Below the pieces are notes generated by a model. The model was not told the origin of the DNA. It worked only from the letters and a program-made list of their open reading frames with translations, and ran no database searches. A stretch of DNA of 64,000 nt from Saxidomus purpurata (taxonomy: Eukaryota > Mollusca > Bivalvia > Venerida > Veneridae), in assembly GCA_022818135.1 (NCBI GenBank), contig JAFMSR010000017.1, forward strand, positions 11,608,561 to 11,672,560, written 5' to 3'. Below, one piece after another: positions 1-13,400 of this stretch. Both the position numbers and the translations under genes were made by a program. How positions within the stretch are numbered: the first letter of the stretch is position 1; every line of letters begins with the position of its first letter.

Positions 1-810
1 AACACTAACAGCTGAGAACAGATGATAACCTATTTTCCGTACAAAAAGATACATTTAGTAAAACAAGAAATGCATTATCATATTTGACGTTATTGTCAAA
101 AATATATCAATAATAATGTTCAGTTCATAGTTCCTAAATAAATCAAATACCATAGCCACTCCTAAGTAGAGATAAGATTGGGCTGACAAAAGCGGAGAAC
201 TCGACATTCACGTGAATTCAATATTAGTTGAAATTTCAGGATATAGAACACAATGTCATGAAAAAATATACTGAACGTTTAATTTATGAAATGCAACGGT
301 AACAGATACGGTCTTGTAATGTGTTGACGATTGTAAATTTGTGTGTGACTCAAAAATGGAACTGTTACTTGATCATTTTGGTTTGAGAACAATATTCTTT
401 TGTTTATACATTGCTTTGAATGGTAAGGTATCTTACGGCATTATTGTACTACAAGATCATGCAAAACAACCTATGTTTAACGCCCCTTTTGTGTGGAGTC
501 AACGGAAGTTCTGGAAAATAATATCATGAGATTCTTTAACATACATTTATTACTCATTTTTCTAATGTGTTTGAATGAGAGATTATGAATCGACCGTGAA
601 AAGCCAAAAAAATTGCTAATAAATTCTCAGCAGATCAGAGCAAAGTAAATGTTTCCGATGACATATGTCATTTTCTATTCATTTCACGGTGTAGATTCAT
701 GAATGACAACATAGTGTTTCCTGTATCAGATCATTGAAAAAAATCTCCTGCTAATGTGATGTTTGGTTTTGTACGGTTATGCTAATTATGCCAACATTGG
801 TTGTATGCAA

Positions 811-990
811 TATGATAATCAAATAAATGTAACAATCAATTGAAAAAAGATAAATGACTTAACGTATTAATATGATAATAAAAAAATGTAACAATCAATT
901 GAAAAAAAGATAAATGACTAAATGTATTAATATGATAATCAAATAAATGTAACAATCAATTAAAAAAAAGATAAATAGCTAAATGTATTA
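811..990. repeat. 60-bp tandem repeat, 3 copies
   Basis: Units start at 811, 871 and 931 with TATGATAATCAAATAAATGT and share AACAATCAATTGAAAAAAGA. It is AT-rich and non-coding; copies differ at a few positions. Confidence 0.9.
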
Positions 991-1086
991 AGGCTCAAAA
1001 CACGTTAGTTTTTATGGTCACAGAAAAAGATATGTGTTTATTAATTTGAATCAGAAAGACAAATAGTTTTAAAACAGCTTTAGTCC

Positions 1087-1314
1087 TTAATCTTTAATTG
1101 TCAATGACGTGACAGTGCATCTTGTATATCCATCTGCAAACTTTGTTATCGGTTCGTATCCGACACAATTCTGTAAAGTGATATAAAGTGCAATACAATA
1201 CCAGGGGAAGTTGCTTGGTTTATATTGACCTTCTACACTATTTGCCAATAAGATCGCTCCAAAGAGAACACAATGTAGTAGATGGAGACACCACATATAT
1301 CTTGATAATGTCAT
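1087..1314 (-). other. Small open frame with a signal-peptide-like start, 75 codons
   Basis: Begins MTLSRYMWCLHLLHCVLFGA, a hydrophobic N-terminus with a plausible cleavage near NSVEG. A short region with three Cys follows. No known family was recognised. In AT-rich DNA an open frame of this length is expected by chance, so this is a candidate only. It could also be the first exon of a secreted protein read leftward. Confidence 0.2.
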
Positions 1315-4300
1315 GCGGAAAAATATATCAGCATGTGACAGAAATTTGATAAGAATTTATCATGCGAGAACTAAATAGGAACTTTGATCTTTACTAATAG
1401 ATTGTCAAGGAAATTGAATTAGCAAATCAGCTATGAACGGTATCAAATTTTGTTTCCAGACAGACGAAGTACTAACGCCAAATAAAATGTATCGGTTCAG
1501 TATAAAGTACCATGCTGCTACTTTACTCGTACATGTACTAATTGTGTTTGATGAATGATTTGTTACTGCCATAAAAGTCTTTTTCATCCATCCAATATAG
1601 AAATCGATATAGAAAACAAAATATGAACATTCGTTTCGCACAGTGTTGAAAATTGTTACTATAGTTCTTCTTTTTAGCATTGTAGTTTTATAAAACTCAG
1701 ATCCAAGTTATTATGAATGTGTCATTAAAGTCTAAATGTTTTTTCCCGTTTTAATGTGTCATTATCATTGGATAAATCCTAAATTATAACTGTTTTAATG
1801 CTGGAAGTTCTCGTTCATGAAAGGTACAAACATACTTAAATTGCGCGAAATAATTTCTTGGTTTACAGTTTACTGTAGTAGGTTATGCTTATGTAACAGT
1901 AAATGATCAATGAAATGCTTTATTTTATTCCGCAGTTTTATTCCATAAATGTTCGTTGAAATCTACATAGATCAAAGGAGGAAACGTTCTACATAAGTGA
2001 AGTAAAAATGAATGTAAAAAGCATGGAAATAGAATGGGCAATTTATGAAGTTGTGTCAACTTTCAATTAAGTCCCCTTTTCGTTTTACTACCATCATGTT
2101 GTTTTGAATCGCTAACAGGATATCCCGAGAATTAAGAGTTGAATTGAATTCCTATTGGTTGCTCCATGGTTTTGACTTAATTTATTGTTTTACAGCTGTC
2201 ATTTATGACAGGTCTGGAAGTGATGATGTAATTTTATAATTTATTATGGAGTTACACAATTACCAGCCTAAAACATGTTGCCATGCATTTCTACATAAAA
2301 TTATACATGTATTATGAAAATCACGCATTAATATTCCATGCATCCACATTGTATGGTCATATAATGGTGTACTTTGATATTCAATATATTGTGAAGGTTT
2401 TTTGTTTGGAACTTAATATTCAATGTAGTATTTTAACAAATCTTCTTGGAATATATTGGCCCCTTAATTCATACAAATCAAAGCACTGTAACAGATAAAG
2501 ATATAATAATTCTGTCTCAACAGCTACATTACAAAATGGACATATTATACAATTTGTGTGACAAAAACTATGGACTGATATTTCCTGCTTCTGGTCATTC
2601 TTGTAGGTATTGATCTCTAAATCTTTGAACAAATACATTTACAAACACTGTTTCATCCTGGACAGACAGTTCCAAAACATTTCCCAAGCCTGTTTGAAAG
2701 AAAATATAAATGAGAGGAAAAGAAAAACAATAACGTAATAGTTTCCTTTATTTTACATTTATACGCCCTTCTCCTAAAATCTATTTATAGTTATGCGATG
2801 TAGTCATGTAAGATCCATTACGTTGATTTACTGAATTGTTGAAAGGACGTCAACTCATTCTTGTTTTGAGAACCGGTATGATCAATTAATTAAATGCCAC
2901 TGACAGCAGTTTAAAACGGAGAATAATTAACACAAAGATACTTTGCACAAGTTCATTCATATATTCTGCATTTTCCAAACCTTTGCTCGTTTTAACATTC
3001 CAGTATAACACAAACATGCACATTATTATTTGCTCAAATTTAGTAGAACCAGAAGTCACATACATGCTACTTTTATCTTTTTCGGAAACAAATTTTTAAT
3101 TTTTTTTTCAAGGTTCTAATAGATTGAAGCTAATCTTAAAATCTTAAAAGTGTAAACATTTTATGGTGAAATATTGTTGTTTTTTTTGAGAAAAAGCTCA
3201 TTTTACCTATTCAAATTATTTTTCCTGAACATATACTGTACAATTATGTGTTTCTCAGTGAAATATCTAGGCTGAGTTCATTGCTACATTTAAATAATTA
3301 TAAAAAAAACATACAAGTAGCCGGTGTAATTCTGAGAAAGTTACTGTGATTTAAGTTTTATTATTACATGTACAGCGGATAAAAAATCAGAGGCGAAATT
3401 CTGAAGGTGTGATACTGCAAAATTTATGAAAATGACTGCCGCCCCTAAAACAAAGTTTTACAACAAGACAGTCGTTTATAAAATGGCTGACTTAACGTGT
3501 ACATCAAAGAAAACTGACGTATAGCTTTTTTATGAATAAAATGGATGAATGTAAGACGTTTGTGTACTGTATTTGTAATTCGTCTTCTTATTGCTGTTAC
3601 CAGTTTTATTCCTATGATTATTTTTCCTCTTCCTCAATGAAATGTTGTGTCGAGTAGAACTCAGAAACTTGTTGACGAAATTCAATGAAACTTTGAACAA
3701 TAACAAATTGCGCTCAGCACAATGATTTAAACTGTTGAACACTTGACAGCATAGTTATCTCCCCTTTCCCACTTGTGTAAAGGCATACTTTACCAAATTT
3801 TGTCCAGCTCCGAAATCAGAAAAAAATTGAAGGAATTGATTGTTACTCGGAAGATAATTATAAAACGGTAGTGTAAAATTGTGCACTGTGTTACTATGTC
3901 ATCACAATACAGATCTCATTGGACTCCACGATTGACCTATTTTTTTGCAATCAAATCAAATTCACTCTTTGGCTGAAACTGGCTGGAAATTGCAGTCAGG
4001 TAAATCTCTCCTCTTTTTGACGCAGAAAAACACTTTTGATAGGAACTGGCATGATGGGAGACATGCCGAGGTCTCATCACAAATACAAGCTAATATAATT
4101 GCTCTTTTGATCGGATCTTTATAAAATTTGCTTCAAATCAAATAAAATGTACACTGTGTTAGAATTATAAATATTGGACCAATTCGTATAACATTGAACA
4201 GAAGGAAATACTTAATTATAGCGTCAAACATGTTTGGTAAACTATCTAATAAAAATAGCACTGTTATCTATCAAACTAAACTAAACAGCCAGTGATGTTG

Positions 4301-5302
4301 GCATGTTAGAATGGAATATGATCTAATAAAGATTATTCATGCCGCCCAATCACTTTGTTCTCTCTGTTGAATTGTTTGCGTCTGTATTTTACAAATTGTT
4401 TATAACCGTAAATCTATGTTTCAATTGATTTAGTGACTGGGACCCATGGCAACTCGGGGATGTTAGATTACCATACTTGTCTGTAGAATCTAGTACAGTG
4501 ACTATGAAACTGATTCATTTTGTGATAAATTATATTTTCCGGTATGGCAAATCCAATGATGCCTTGTATAATGTGAAATTCTTCAAACATTTAATCAAGT
4601 ACGGAAATTGCTTTAAAACAATTACTCCGTGCCCGTTCATATTGTATTACGAAAGCCTACACATTTTAAAATACGTCATTGAAAATATGATGATTGGCAA
4701 GCAATGTTTTCTCAAATTTCCAGCGACCATTATTGTAAAATATATAACCATTGTATACAGAAACTTAAAAAGACCTTGGTAGTCTTTTCGCTGTTGCTGT
4801 TTTGCAGAAACAGTCAAACGTTTCATGCTTAAATATCTGCAGCTTGCAAAAGTTGCACTTTATTCTTGTCAAAGTATAACATGCCTTGCAAATAAATTGA
4901 AGCTATCAGTTCTCATTAGTACGTTGATATTCTTTTAAATTGTTATGTTAATATTTACTATGATCATACATTAGTCGATAAACGTGTAAAAAGTAAATTT
5001 AATTGTTCTTAATCAAATGTGTCAGTTTGATACAATGTATATAAGCAATATAGCCAATATGGTATTGTTACAATCACAGGCTTTCTTATTCATTTCGTTG
5101 TCTGAACTTATCTCGGCTTTACAAGCACGGGCTGGTTGGAATTGCTTTTACACATGCTTCTAGAACTGACGTCAGAAAAGGAGAGTCACAATCATGGTAT
5201 ATACGGCTGTGAACAAGCAAATGACCTTGAACAACTTGATGAATCGCCTAATTTATTCAAAAAAAAGACAAATATATAAGGAATGCCACGTACCAAAAAC
5301 CA

Positions 5303-5371
5303 CCCCCCCAAAAAAAGCCCCCCCACACCCCAAAAAACACCCCCCCACCACACACACAAAAAAAAAAAAAA

Positions 5372-5413
<42 letters not shown>
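5303..5413. repeat. C/A-rich tract followed by poly(A)
   Basis: A run of CCCCCCC/AAAAAA blocks and (CA)n passes into roughly 45 A residues. Low-complexity proteins predicted here on both strands are artefacts. The poly(A) could be a retroposon tail, but no body was recognised upstream. Confidence 0.85.
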
Positions 5414-5416
<3 letters not shown>

Positions 5417-6634
5417 ATGTACACACAATTGACAAGTATTATATGTATGGTTGCATTTTACATGTACAAAATCATGATTAATTGTTGTCTGTTAGATTTT
5501 GTCTTAATTATTCATGAAGTCCCAGGATCACAATGAAATTACGGATTAAGAAAAATAAATTTCATAGAAAAAATACTGTGCTATATTTCTAACATGTATA
5601 TATCGGTAACTTTGTTTGTTGTTTTTTTTCAAATAAATGTCGTTTTCGCCGGTATGACATCTTTCTTGGTAAATTAAGACCTACTTGTAACTGTGTTCTT
5701 GGGATTTTAATAAATGTAACTAAAGAATACTTACATAATTATTAATAATTCGTTCATAGGAAATCACTTCTGTTTTCATGTTTGCGTTTAAAATTTGTTC
5801 GGAAACACACTTACTCATAAAAATAATATATAGAGCGTTTTAATTGCCATAAGCTAAAACCGTTTGGAGATTAAGCATATTTTTCGAAGCAAGACATTAA
5901 AATTATTTCCGTTTTCACTTATCATTTACAAAGGTATGTTACCGTAAAGACGATTACTGTAAATCAAAAATATTATACCTCGTTTTGTTTAATTCAATTA
6001 TTCTTATTTTGAAAGAAGAAATTTCTGTGTTCATGCTACATTAACCAGAGTTAATGAACCTATAGTGAATCCAAAGGTATATGTAAACATTGCATGCGAT
6101 TTGTTGCATCGTTTACTGTATCAATGAGGAATTTAAAAGCTAAAAAGACAAACCCTTAAATTGGATGCAATGTTGAATAACTTAAACACTGTACAATGTA
6201 ATTTACAATGTAAAAAGTGTTTAAAGACAGGGAAACATATTTGTATGAAAGGAAAATAAATCAAGAGCGTCCATTAACGAAACTCATTTTGTTTACACAC
6301 AGTCATCCTAACAACCTTGACCTTTGATCTACTAGCCTCAAAATTGATAGGTGCCATTTCTCGTAATGACTGACTAGCCTAACATTGCTATCTAACCGTC
6401 CTTAATAACTGACCGAAAATCAATTAAACTTAGTTTCAGACGGTAACCAACAACGTTGCCCTTTCACATACGGATCTCAAAATCAAACATATTCATCTAT
6501 TTGTCATGATCAACAAATTTGTAATTACTAAGTTAGATGGTCCAAAGACGTATCGTTCTCCAATAATTGATTGGGAACAGTTTAAAACTAAAATTATTGG
6601 ACCATTTATCCTCAAACTTAATAGGTTTCATCTA

Positions 6635-6844
6635 TCAGTCGATATAATCTTGCCTAATGGTGAGTTTTGAGAAGGTTGGGCAGAAACGTGCAATTATTGA
6701 TGAATAGTTATCTACAGGCCTAACCAGGACCAGCTTGTCTTCAGTTGTTAATGGGAAACCGTTCATGACGGGCAGACTGACATGCACCCCTGGCAAACGC
6801 AATATCCCCCACCCACTCCTCATCCCCGTTGACTGGGGCGACAT
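6635..6844 (-). other. GC-richer island with a 69-codon frame, unassigned
   Basis: Composition rises clearly above the flanks between 6640 and 6850 (ATCCCCCACCCACTCCTCAT). The minus frame contains NGFPLTTEDKLVLVRPVDN. No family was recognised. It is more likely a repeat fragment than a gene. Confidence 0.25.
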
Positions 6845-7397
6845 AATACCATTTGTCGCGCGTTCACTGGAATAGTTTACGCAGAAAGTACGAAATAAAT
6901 AACAAACTGATTACTGTTAACTGAGTGTCAAGCTAACGACTTTATTGGCGTTCCCTCTCCGATATCGGATTTCCCCTTCAGACAAAACTCATCTGAAACT
7001 TATCCGCGTGCAACAGTTGACTGTATCGCCCCGATACTTGTTTTTTGTCGTAATAACGTTTATCCTCAAACATGTAATAGTTGCTCAGTTAAAAGTATTT
7101 GAGAAGTTTACCTGTATACTTTCATTTTGAGGTATGGGAGTTACATAGATATTCAGAATGGACAATGCTATATTTTAATTCAAATAATGAGAGTGGAAAC
7201 GAAACAACTATATACAAATACGAACAAGAGAGAGGTTTAAGCTTAGCTTATGGAACAGTGAGTTTAATAGCCTACACGTGAATAGACTGGATTGGATTTT
7301 ATAAATATTCTAAACTGAAACAAAATATATATAATTAAGTGAATGAAAGAAAGGTTACGTTATTGTTGCACCTCGGTGAATGTTTATGATCTTTACC

Positions 7398-7451
7398 ATG
7401 CAGAAGTCGGAAACTTTGTTTTCTAGTATATACAGCTTCCTGTTGAAGAAG
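7398..7451 (+). CDS. ERG alternative first exon A
   Basis: Encodes [18 protein letters not shown] from the ATG at 7398-7400, followed by a donor GTATGG at 7452 in phase 0. The next exon, at 18014, also starts in phase 0. The start was chosen because the same MQK.ETL..IYSFL.KK peptide, ending at a donor in the same phase, recurs at 11537. The two exons share little nucleotide similarity outside the coding part. That suggests an old duplication kept for its coding sequence. Each probably has its own promoter, but no core promoter element could be assigned with confidence. Confidence 0.7.
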
Positions 7452-10400
7452 GTATGGTACATACTGTTATCCCTTTACCATTAATAAAAATAAAGATTTG
7501 ATCTAAATAGACTTCAAAGCTGTTAGAAGCATTAACATGTATTTCATATTAAGTAATAGCGATATGTCAATTTCTTAATATGTTATTTATGAAATAACAT
7601 CCGTTTCAGCGGTGTTAGTCGTTTAATAAACAATGATTTGGAGTACTGATACGCAGTAATTAGCCACGAAGGCCGAAGGCCTGAGTGGTTTATAACTGCG
7701 CATCAGTACGACAAATTATTGTTTATTAGACGATAACAACGCTGAAAAGGATGTTATTTCGATTCTAACATGACCAGATATTACAAAACGTGAATAAAAT
7801 CAAAGCTTTATTTTCTACGCGAACGCTTATTTAACGTCATGCGGCGAAATATGACGTCATGTTTACAGCATATCGGTTCCCGCGTTGTTTATGGTTTAAT
7901 ATAACATATTTTTTACTCTTTTGTATATAGAGACAAAATCGTGAGTCTGTTGAATTATATTATGAAATATTTTCGTGTTTATTTTCGTATGTTGTACAAA
8001 AAAATTATGATTCATAAGTCACCATTCTAAGACGATCCGCAACATTTCGTATATAGATATAGAGGGAAAAAAGCTATACATTATTTTACGACAAAATACA
8101 TCACGTATTCCACGGGCAGAACGTGGGGTAAATGTCGCACGCGTCCAATCAAGTCCGTGCGTGTAGGTTACTGTAGTCGAACATGGTTTGTGGTATTTTG
8201 TGTTAGGATCGAAACAATAAATGCATCTGGAATGAAATACAACCAATCGTTCGGATGCGAAATATTAAATCACTCGTGCTACGCACCCGTGATTTATTTA
8301 TTTCGCATCCGAATTCCTGACTGTATTTTATTAAACGATAAAATACAGGGACACATTTATTATTTCTTAATTATTTGAAACGTCTTAACTCATTTATTAG
8401 TTTAGTTTATACTAATTTATTTTAGCTCGATTGTGAAGAAAGCTTGTAGCTTATCGAATCACTCTCGAGTCCGCTTCCTGAAAAAACCAGTACTGGTGTC
8501 ATATGAGGAGGTACGGTCGTGACCTTGTTGGGGCTCGAACCCGCAACCTCCGGGATGAGCGGCAGACACCTAAACCTATTATACATATTCTTCTAAGATC
8601 ATTATAATATAATATGTTAATCAACAATCTGACACTAGAAATGATGGCTTTTATAATAGCATGAGATATGTACTATTTTGTAGGGGAACAAAGGGGAATT
8701 AGATAGTTTATGGTTTTGCTGCTGTTTTGCGGTGTCTATCGATCATTAAGGTCTGCATAAGCAAAAGTGAAACAATACAGCAATTGGGGTAAAATATGGG
8801 TAATAATTTGAGTAGAATTGCGTCCGCTTATGATTTTTTGTTTCTGAAAGAGTGTTTCGTATCATTTTATATGCTATACTCTACGTATTATGACTGAAAT
8901 GGTAATGAATTAAACGATCCAAAATAGACACGACAATAAGGCGAATTGATAAAACCACAATATGTCAAATTACTTCTTTTTGTAAATTTATTAGGGAAGA
9001 TATGGAAATAACAAAAATGTAGTTGCGAGCATTTGAACCTTTTCTTGATTTGATTAGGCGCCAAAAGAATATTAACATCCATTAAAGTGCCATCATTGCG
9101 CCACATTGCCCCTGCTATGAGAAATGGCATTATAGAGAGTGTATTAAAACATTAGTCGGGGTATTAAAATGGCAATAAATAATACAAATGACACTTAAAA
9201 TGGAAACAGTTGAATGTTTAATTTGATTTAATTTGGTTATGCTTTTAAAATAGAGACAAAATCTTATAAACTAAAAACAGATTACGTTTTTTTCTGTCAA
9301 TATTGTGTGAAAATAAGCAGCCAGGAACCAGCGTTTCACAGTGAGGCGACAGTTTTTCGATTATTTTTTATGTGTGCTATTATTTTTAAGTAAATGCATT
9401 TGTTTAAGCAAGATTTATAAATTAGTATAAAGTTTGCAAGAAACACGTTGGTTCAAGCATTCATATCGAAAGTGATGAAATAATGTTACGATGACTGACA
9501 CGGTGAATCTTTTATTTCTTATATGTTAAAGTGATATGACCATCATATTTGAATTAAACATTTATCCGTGATTTATACTCCTAGAATATTAATCATTGTC
9601 ATAGTTTTAACCCCAAAACAACTATCTATTTATGTTTCATTCACATTAGATATTGAGGAAATGTATATCTTAATTTGTATTTGTCAACAACAGTAATAAC
9701 TTGGTAAAACTTATTTGTTATAAGTTTTTAAAGCATCTACTGTGTTTTGAGCGTCATTCTTAACTATTAACAGATGTGACCATTTTAAAGGGTTATATAA
9801 CTTTAAATAAACAAGAAAGATATAATTTTGTTTTTAATTGCTGACTAGGTAACAATTGTGTTAAATGTTTGCTTTATTGTGGATTGAGAGAAACAGTTTT
9901 CAGTATCTAAAACATCTTTCAAAATGGCTATTCTTCGAAGGCGTTATTTTTACACACAATGCCGCTTATAACAAACAAATTAAGCGCCCATGAATTATTA
10001 ATGGTATACTCTGTTAACTATAATTGACTTATGCCAGTAATACGGCTAAAACACGGAACTTGTCAAATAACGTCCCTTTTAAATCTTCAATAAATGGTAC
10101 ATGCCTGTTATATTTTTCCATTTTTCGGAAAGTGAAACATACTAAAAAAATGACAACGTTATCATGACCGAAAATTTGGATATTTTCCTGTAAAATATTA
10201 CGCCGGTTAACTTGTTGGCATATTCCGGCGGTTAACCTGATAGCATTAATGTAGTCTTCCCATTACATATATATATATATAGCTTGTTATGACTGACGTT
10301 ATCTCTTTAAAGAGTGTCATCCAGCCACTATGTTATGTCATTGAATTATTTTCTCAACGCAGATATTTACAAAGATTTGATATGAGGCATGATATGAAAA

Positions 10401-13400
10401 CATAATACTACAAAGATACAGGAATAGTCGCTACAATCTATAAACGTTACGTTATGGCAGTCTGATATAAGTAACCGATGGAATGATGTGCGCATGTCTG
10501 GAATTTCTTTCCAGTTAACAAAAAGATGTTACCGTAACATTTCAAAACTTAACAACTTTCTTTAAATAATCTGGTTTGTTTCAATAACATTTTTTACATT
10601 TTTCTTTACACAAAGTGTATCTCTGTAACACAAACATAAAACCGTTGTGTACAGTATCGTTTTCTTTAGAAAGGGACAGATAACGTGAGTGTAAAGTTTC
10701 TGTCACACATTGTATGATACAATGATAATAATTAGTCCAACAAGCGCACACATTCTAACATTAAGCATCTCTTTCGGCTTTGTTTTACGAACCATCTTTT
10801 GTTCGAAAGGTCTTTTTTATACGCACGATCCATCGTTATGTTGTTGCAGCGTTCTCATGTTGGAGATACAGGGAAAGACCAAAAAACGAGGGAGCACACT
10901 ATGAACCGGTTGTCAATTTAACGGTCGTGGTGATGTTTTCATTCCAATATCGGATTCTATCGTCCGACATAAGTCAACCAAATGATAACAGCATGTAAAA
11001 GCTGACTGCACTCTAATGGTATTTCTTCGTTGTAACGGAATGCTTTGCGAGGGAATGTTAAACACACAATGTATTTTAACGTCCGAATGTTGATTCTTTT
11101 ATTTAAATAGATTCACGAGGATGGCTAGGGCTGTTTATTACACTTCCGGTGACGATACTCTATTAACATTCACAGAGAACGATTAAGCGCCTGTGGTTTT
11201 ATACGTTTACAAATCGTAATAGAAAAACTATTTAGTTGTGTAACGTTATTTATGAGAAAGCTGAATTGTAATTCACAACGTATGTGTAATGATACATGTT
11301 TGGAAACGGAGTTGTTTTTAAACAAAGATTTGATGGTAAGACTCAATTTTTGTCAGATTTGGTTAAAATGGTAGTTACATGCAAAACAAAACTGACATGC
11401 TACGATCATATGCTTTATAGTTAGAACAAGTACTCTCCAAAATCAGTTTACAATGAATATTCGAATAAAATGGTACTTCACGAAAGGAAAATAGTTTCAG
11501 TAATTGTGGAAACTTTGGAAAGAGTTATTCGTTGCCATGCAGAAACCAGAGACGTTGGTTACTGGTATTTACAGCTTCTTGTTTAAGAAGGTAAGATGAA
11601 TTGATATTAATTAGAATTATTTGGACACGTGTAAACAGTTAGAAAAAGTACTTATAATGCTACCATTTGTCATGCGCACGAATTGAAATGAGAGCTCCTG
11701 TATTTCCTTATCTATTCCTGCGCTCGAAGTCCTCCTTTTTTATATGTTTAATAGTTTACAAGATTAAAAATTATTCAAAAGTTTGAATTGCAATTACTTA
11801 GAATTGTTTGTTTTCTAACAGTCTAAGTATTTATGTAACTATTTAAATTTGAGTAATATAATAGAACAGAACAGCCCCCCACAACCAACAAACAAACAAC
11901 ACAACACAACACAACACAACACAACATACATTATAATATATATTTTTAGATTTGAGCCAGTAACTTTAAAGGTTCATATTCTATAAAATACAGCTAAAAC
12001 AAGTAAAAAATCTGGACATATTTCGAGGGTGAACCAATAACAGGTATTTACAAAAAAAATACACTCATGAGTGAGGATTAGAGCATTGTTACGAATCAAT
12101 ATAATTTCACAAGGAACGTATATTTCCACACGAAGAAAAAATTCGACCGCATAAATGTATAAACCTGTGAATATTCGGTCGAAAATAGTCTTGGCCTGAA
12201 ACGTATATGGCACATAATATGTATCCACGTTTGACTTCGAATTTACTAGGAACACGAAAACGAATATCTCACTGCAGAAAAGGCAAATAAAAACGAAATG
12301 TAACGATGTTTGGGAGGCATCCATATAGGTATATACATGTATATAGGTGTAATGCGGAGAGCCGAAATGCAATGACATGATTATCCAAGAAAGTCCAAGG
12401 TAAACGACATGCGATCAACACTTATTGGAACTTAAACACAGAGTAAACTTGATATTTGCAGGGCCTGCTCCTGTATCTGGGTTCCGATCCTCTTCCTGGA
12501 ATGACTTAAGCAAAAGTATAATTTGTACTTTCATGCACTTTAATATCACAACCTATGAGACATATACGTTTCGGTGTAAACTGTCAAAAATGACCAAACG
12601 AATATGTCACATTAAACACGTGTTATATTTACGGTCGAATATATCACACACGTGTGATATATACGTTCCGGGACATATACGGTTCAACAGAGCATGTTTA
12701 CGAATCAATATAATTTCACAAGTTCAAAATTTCCTCCATTTACTATTTAACAATTGTATAAAATGTATAAACTCTGAAGGCCTTTGTATAAAATACATTG
12801 GACTGAATATTTTCCTTATGTCCTTGAAAGTATCACACATTATGACAAAATGGTACTCAACATCATATTTTAAATATGTAACTGGCATTTTCTCTCATTT
12901 CGCTCGGCTGGGCCTCGTACCCACCCAAACAGTTACGCTCGGTGACGGATTTTTTTATCTGAACCGCGTAATTATGGAAGAAACTAACTGTATTTTGTAC
13001 TACAGGGACTTTTAATGCAATTGGTAAAATTGAGTTACTGAAATGTTTACAGGCATACTGAATGTGCTATATGTTATCGGTATACTATTCAATTGTCACC
13101 AAAGCTTTGAGCGACAGTTTACGTTATCAGAACACTGTACTTTCTGGTTTTAAAGTTGTATTTTTGTATATTTTACATAAACAACTGTAAATAAAATATT
13201 CAAGTTTAAACATCACTTTTGTTCATTTAATCTCTAATCATTTTCAAAAAAGTAATGGTGAGAACGCTGATAGGGTCTTAAAGTTGACGTTTTATTTTAC
13301 AGAAATTGTTATATTTAGTGTAATATTGTAACAAGGTAATTAATACCTTACCAAATTAAAGCGTTAAACTTTTAAACGAAACCATTTTTTGTACAAAAAA

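Larger units (their letters stand above)
1..7397. other. No supported gene; upstream flank of the ERG gene
   Basis: AT-rich with many stops in all frames. It holds the 60-bp repeat at 811, the C/A-poly(A) tract at 5303 and the GC-richer patch at 6635. I looked for PAS-domain exons of a long ERG isoform and saw none. They may lie further upstream or not exist. Confidence 0.6.

Noticed and set aside
5192..5481. Lys- and Pro-rich, or Phe-rich, proteins on both strands
   Set aside because: Products of the C/A tract and poly(A) run.
11974..12378. 134-codon minus-strand open frame
   Set aside because: It overlaps the opposite arm of the same inverted-repeat element. Hydrophobic AT-driven composition, no family.
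12425..13015. 196-codon plus-strand open frame, the longest outside the FKRP-like exon
   Set aside because: It runs through the arm of an inverted-repeat element. It begins at a non-ATG codon and shows no domain or coding-like residue pattern.
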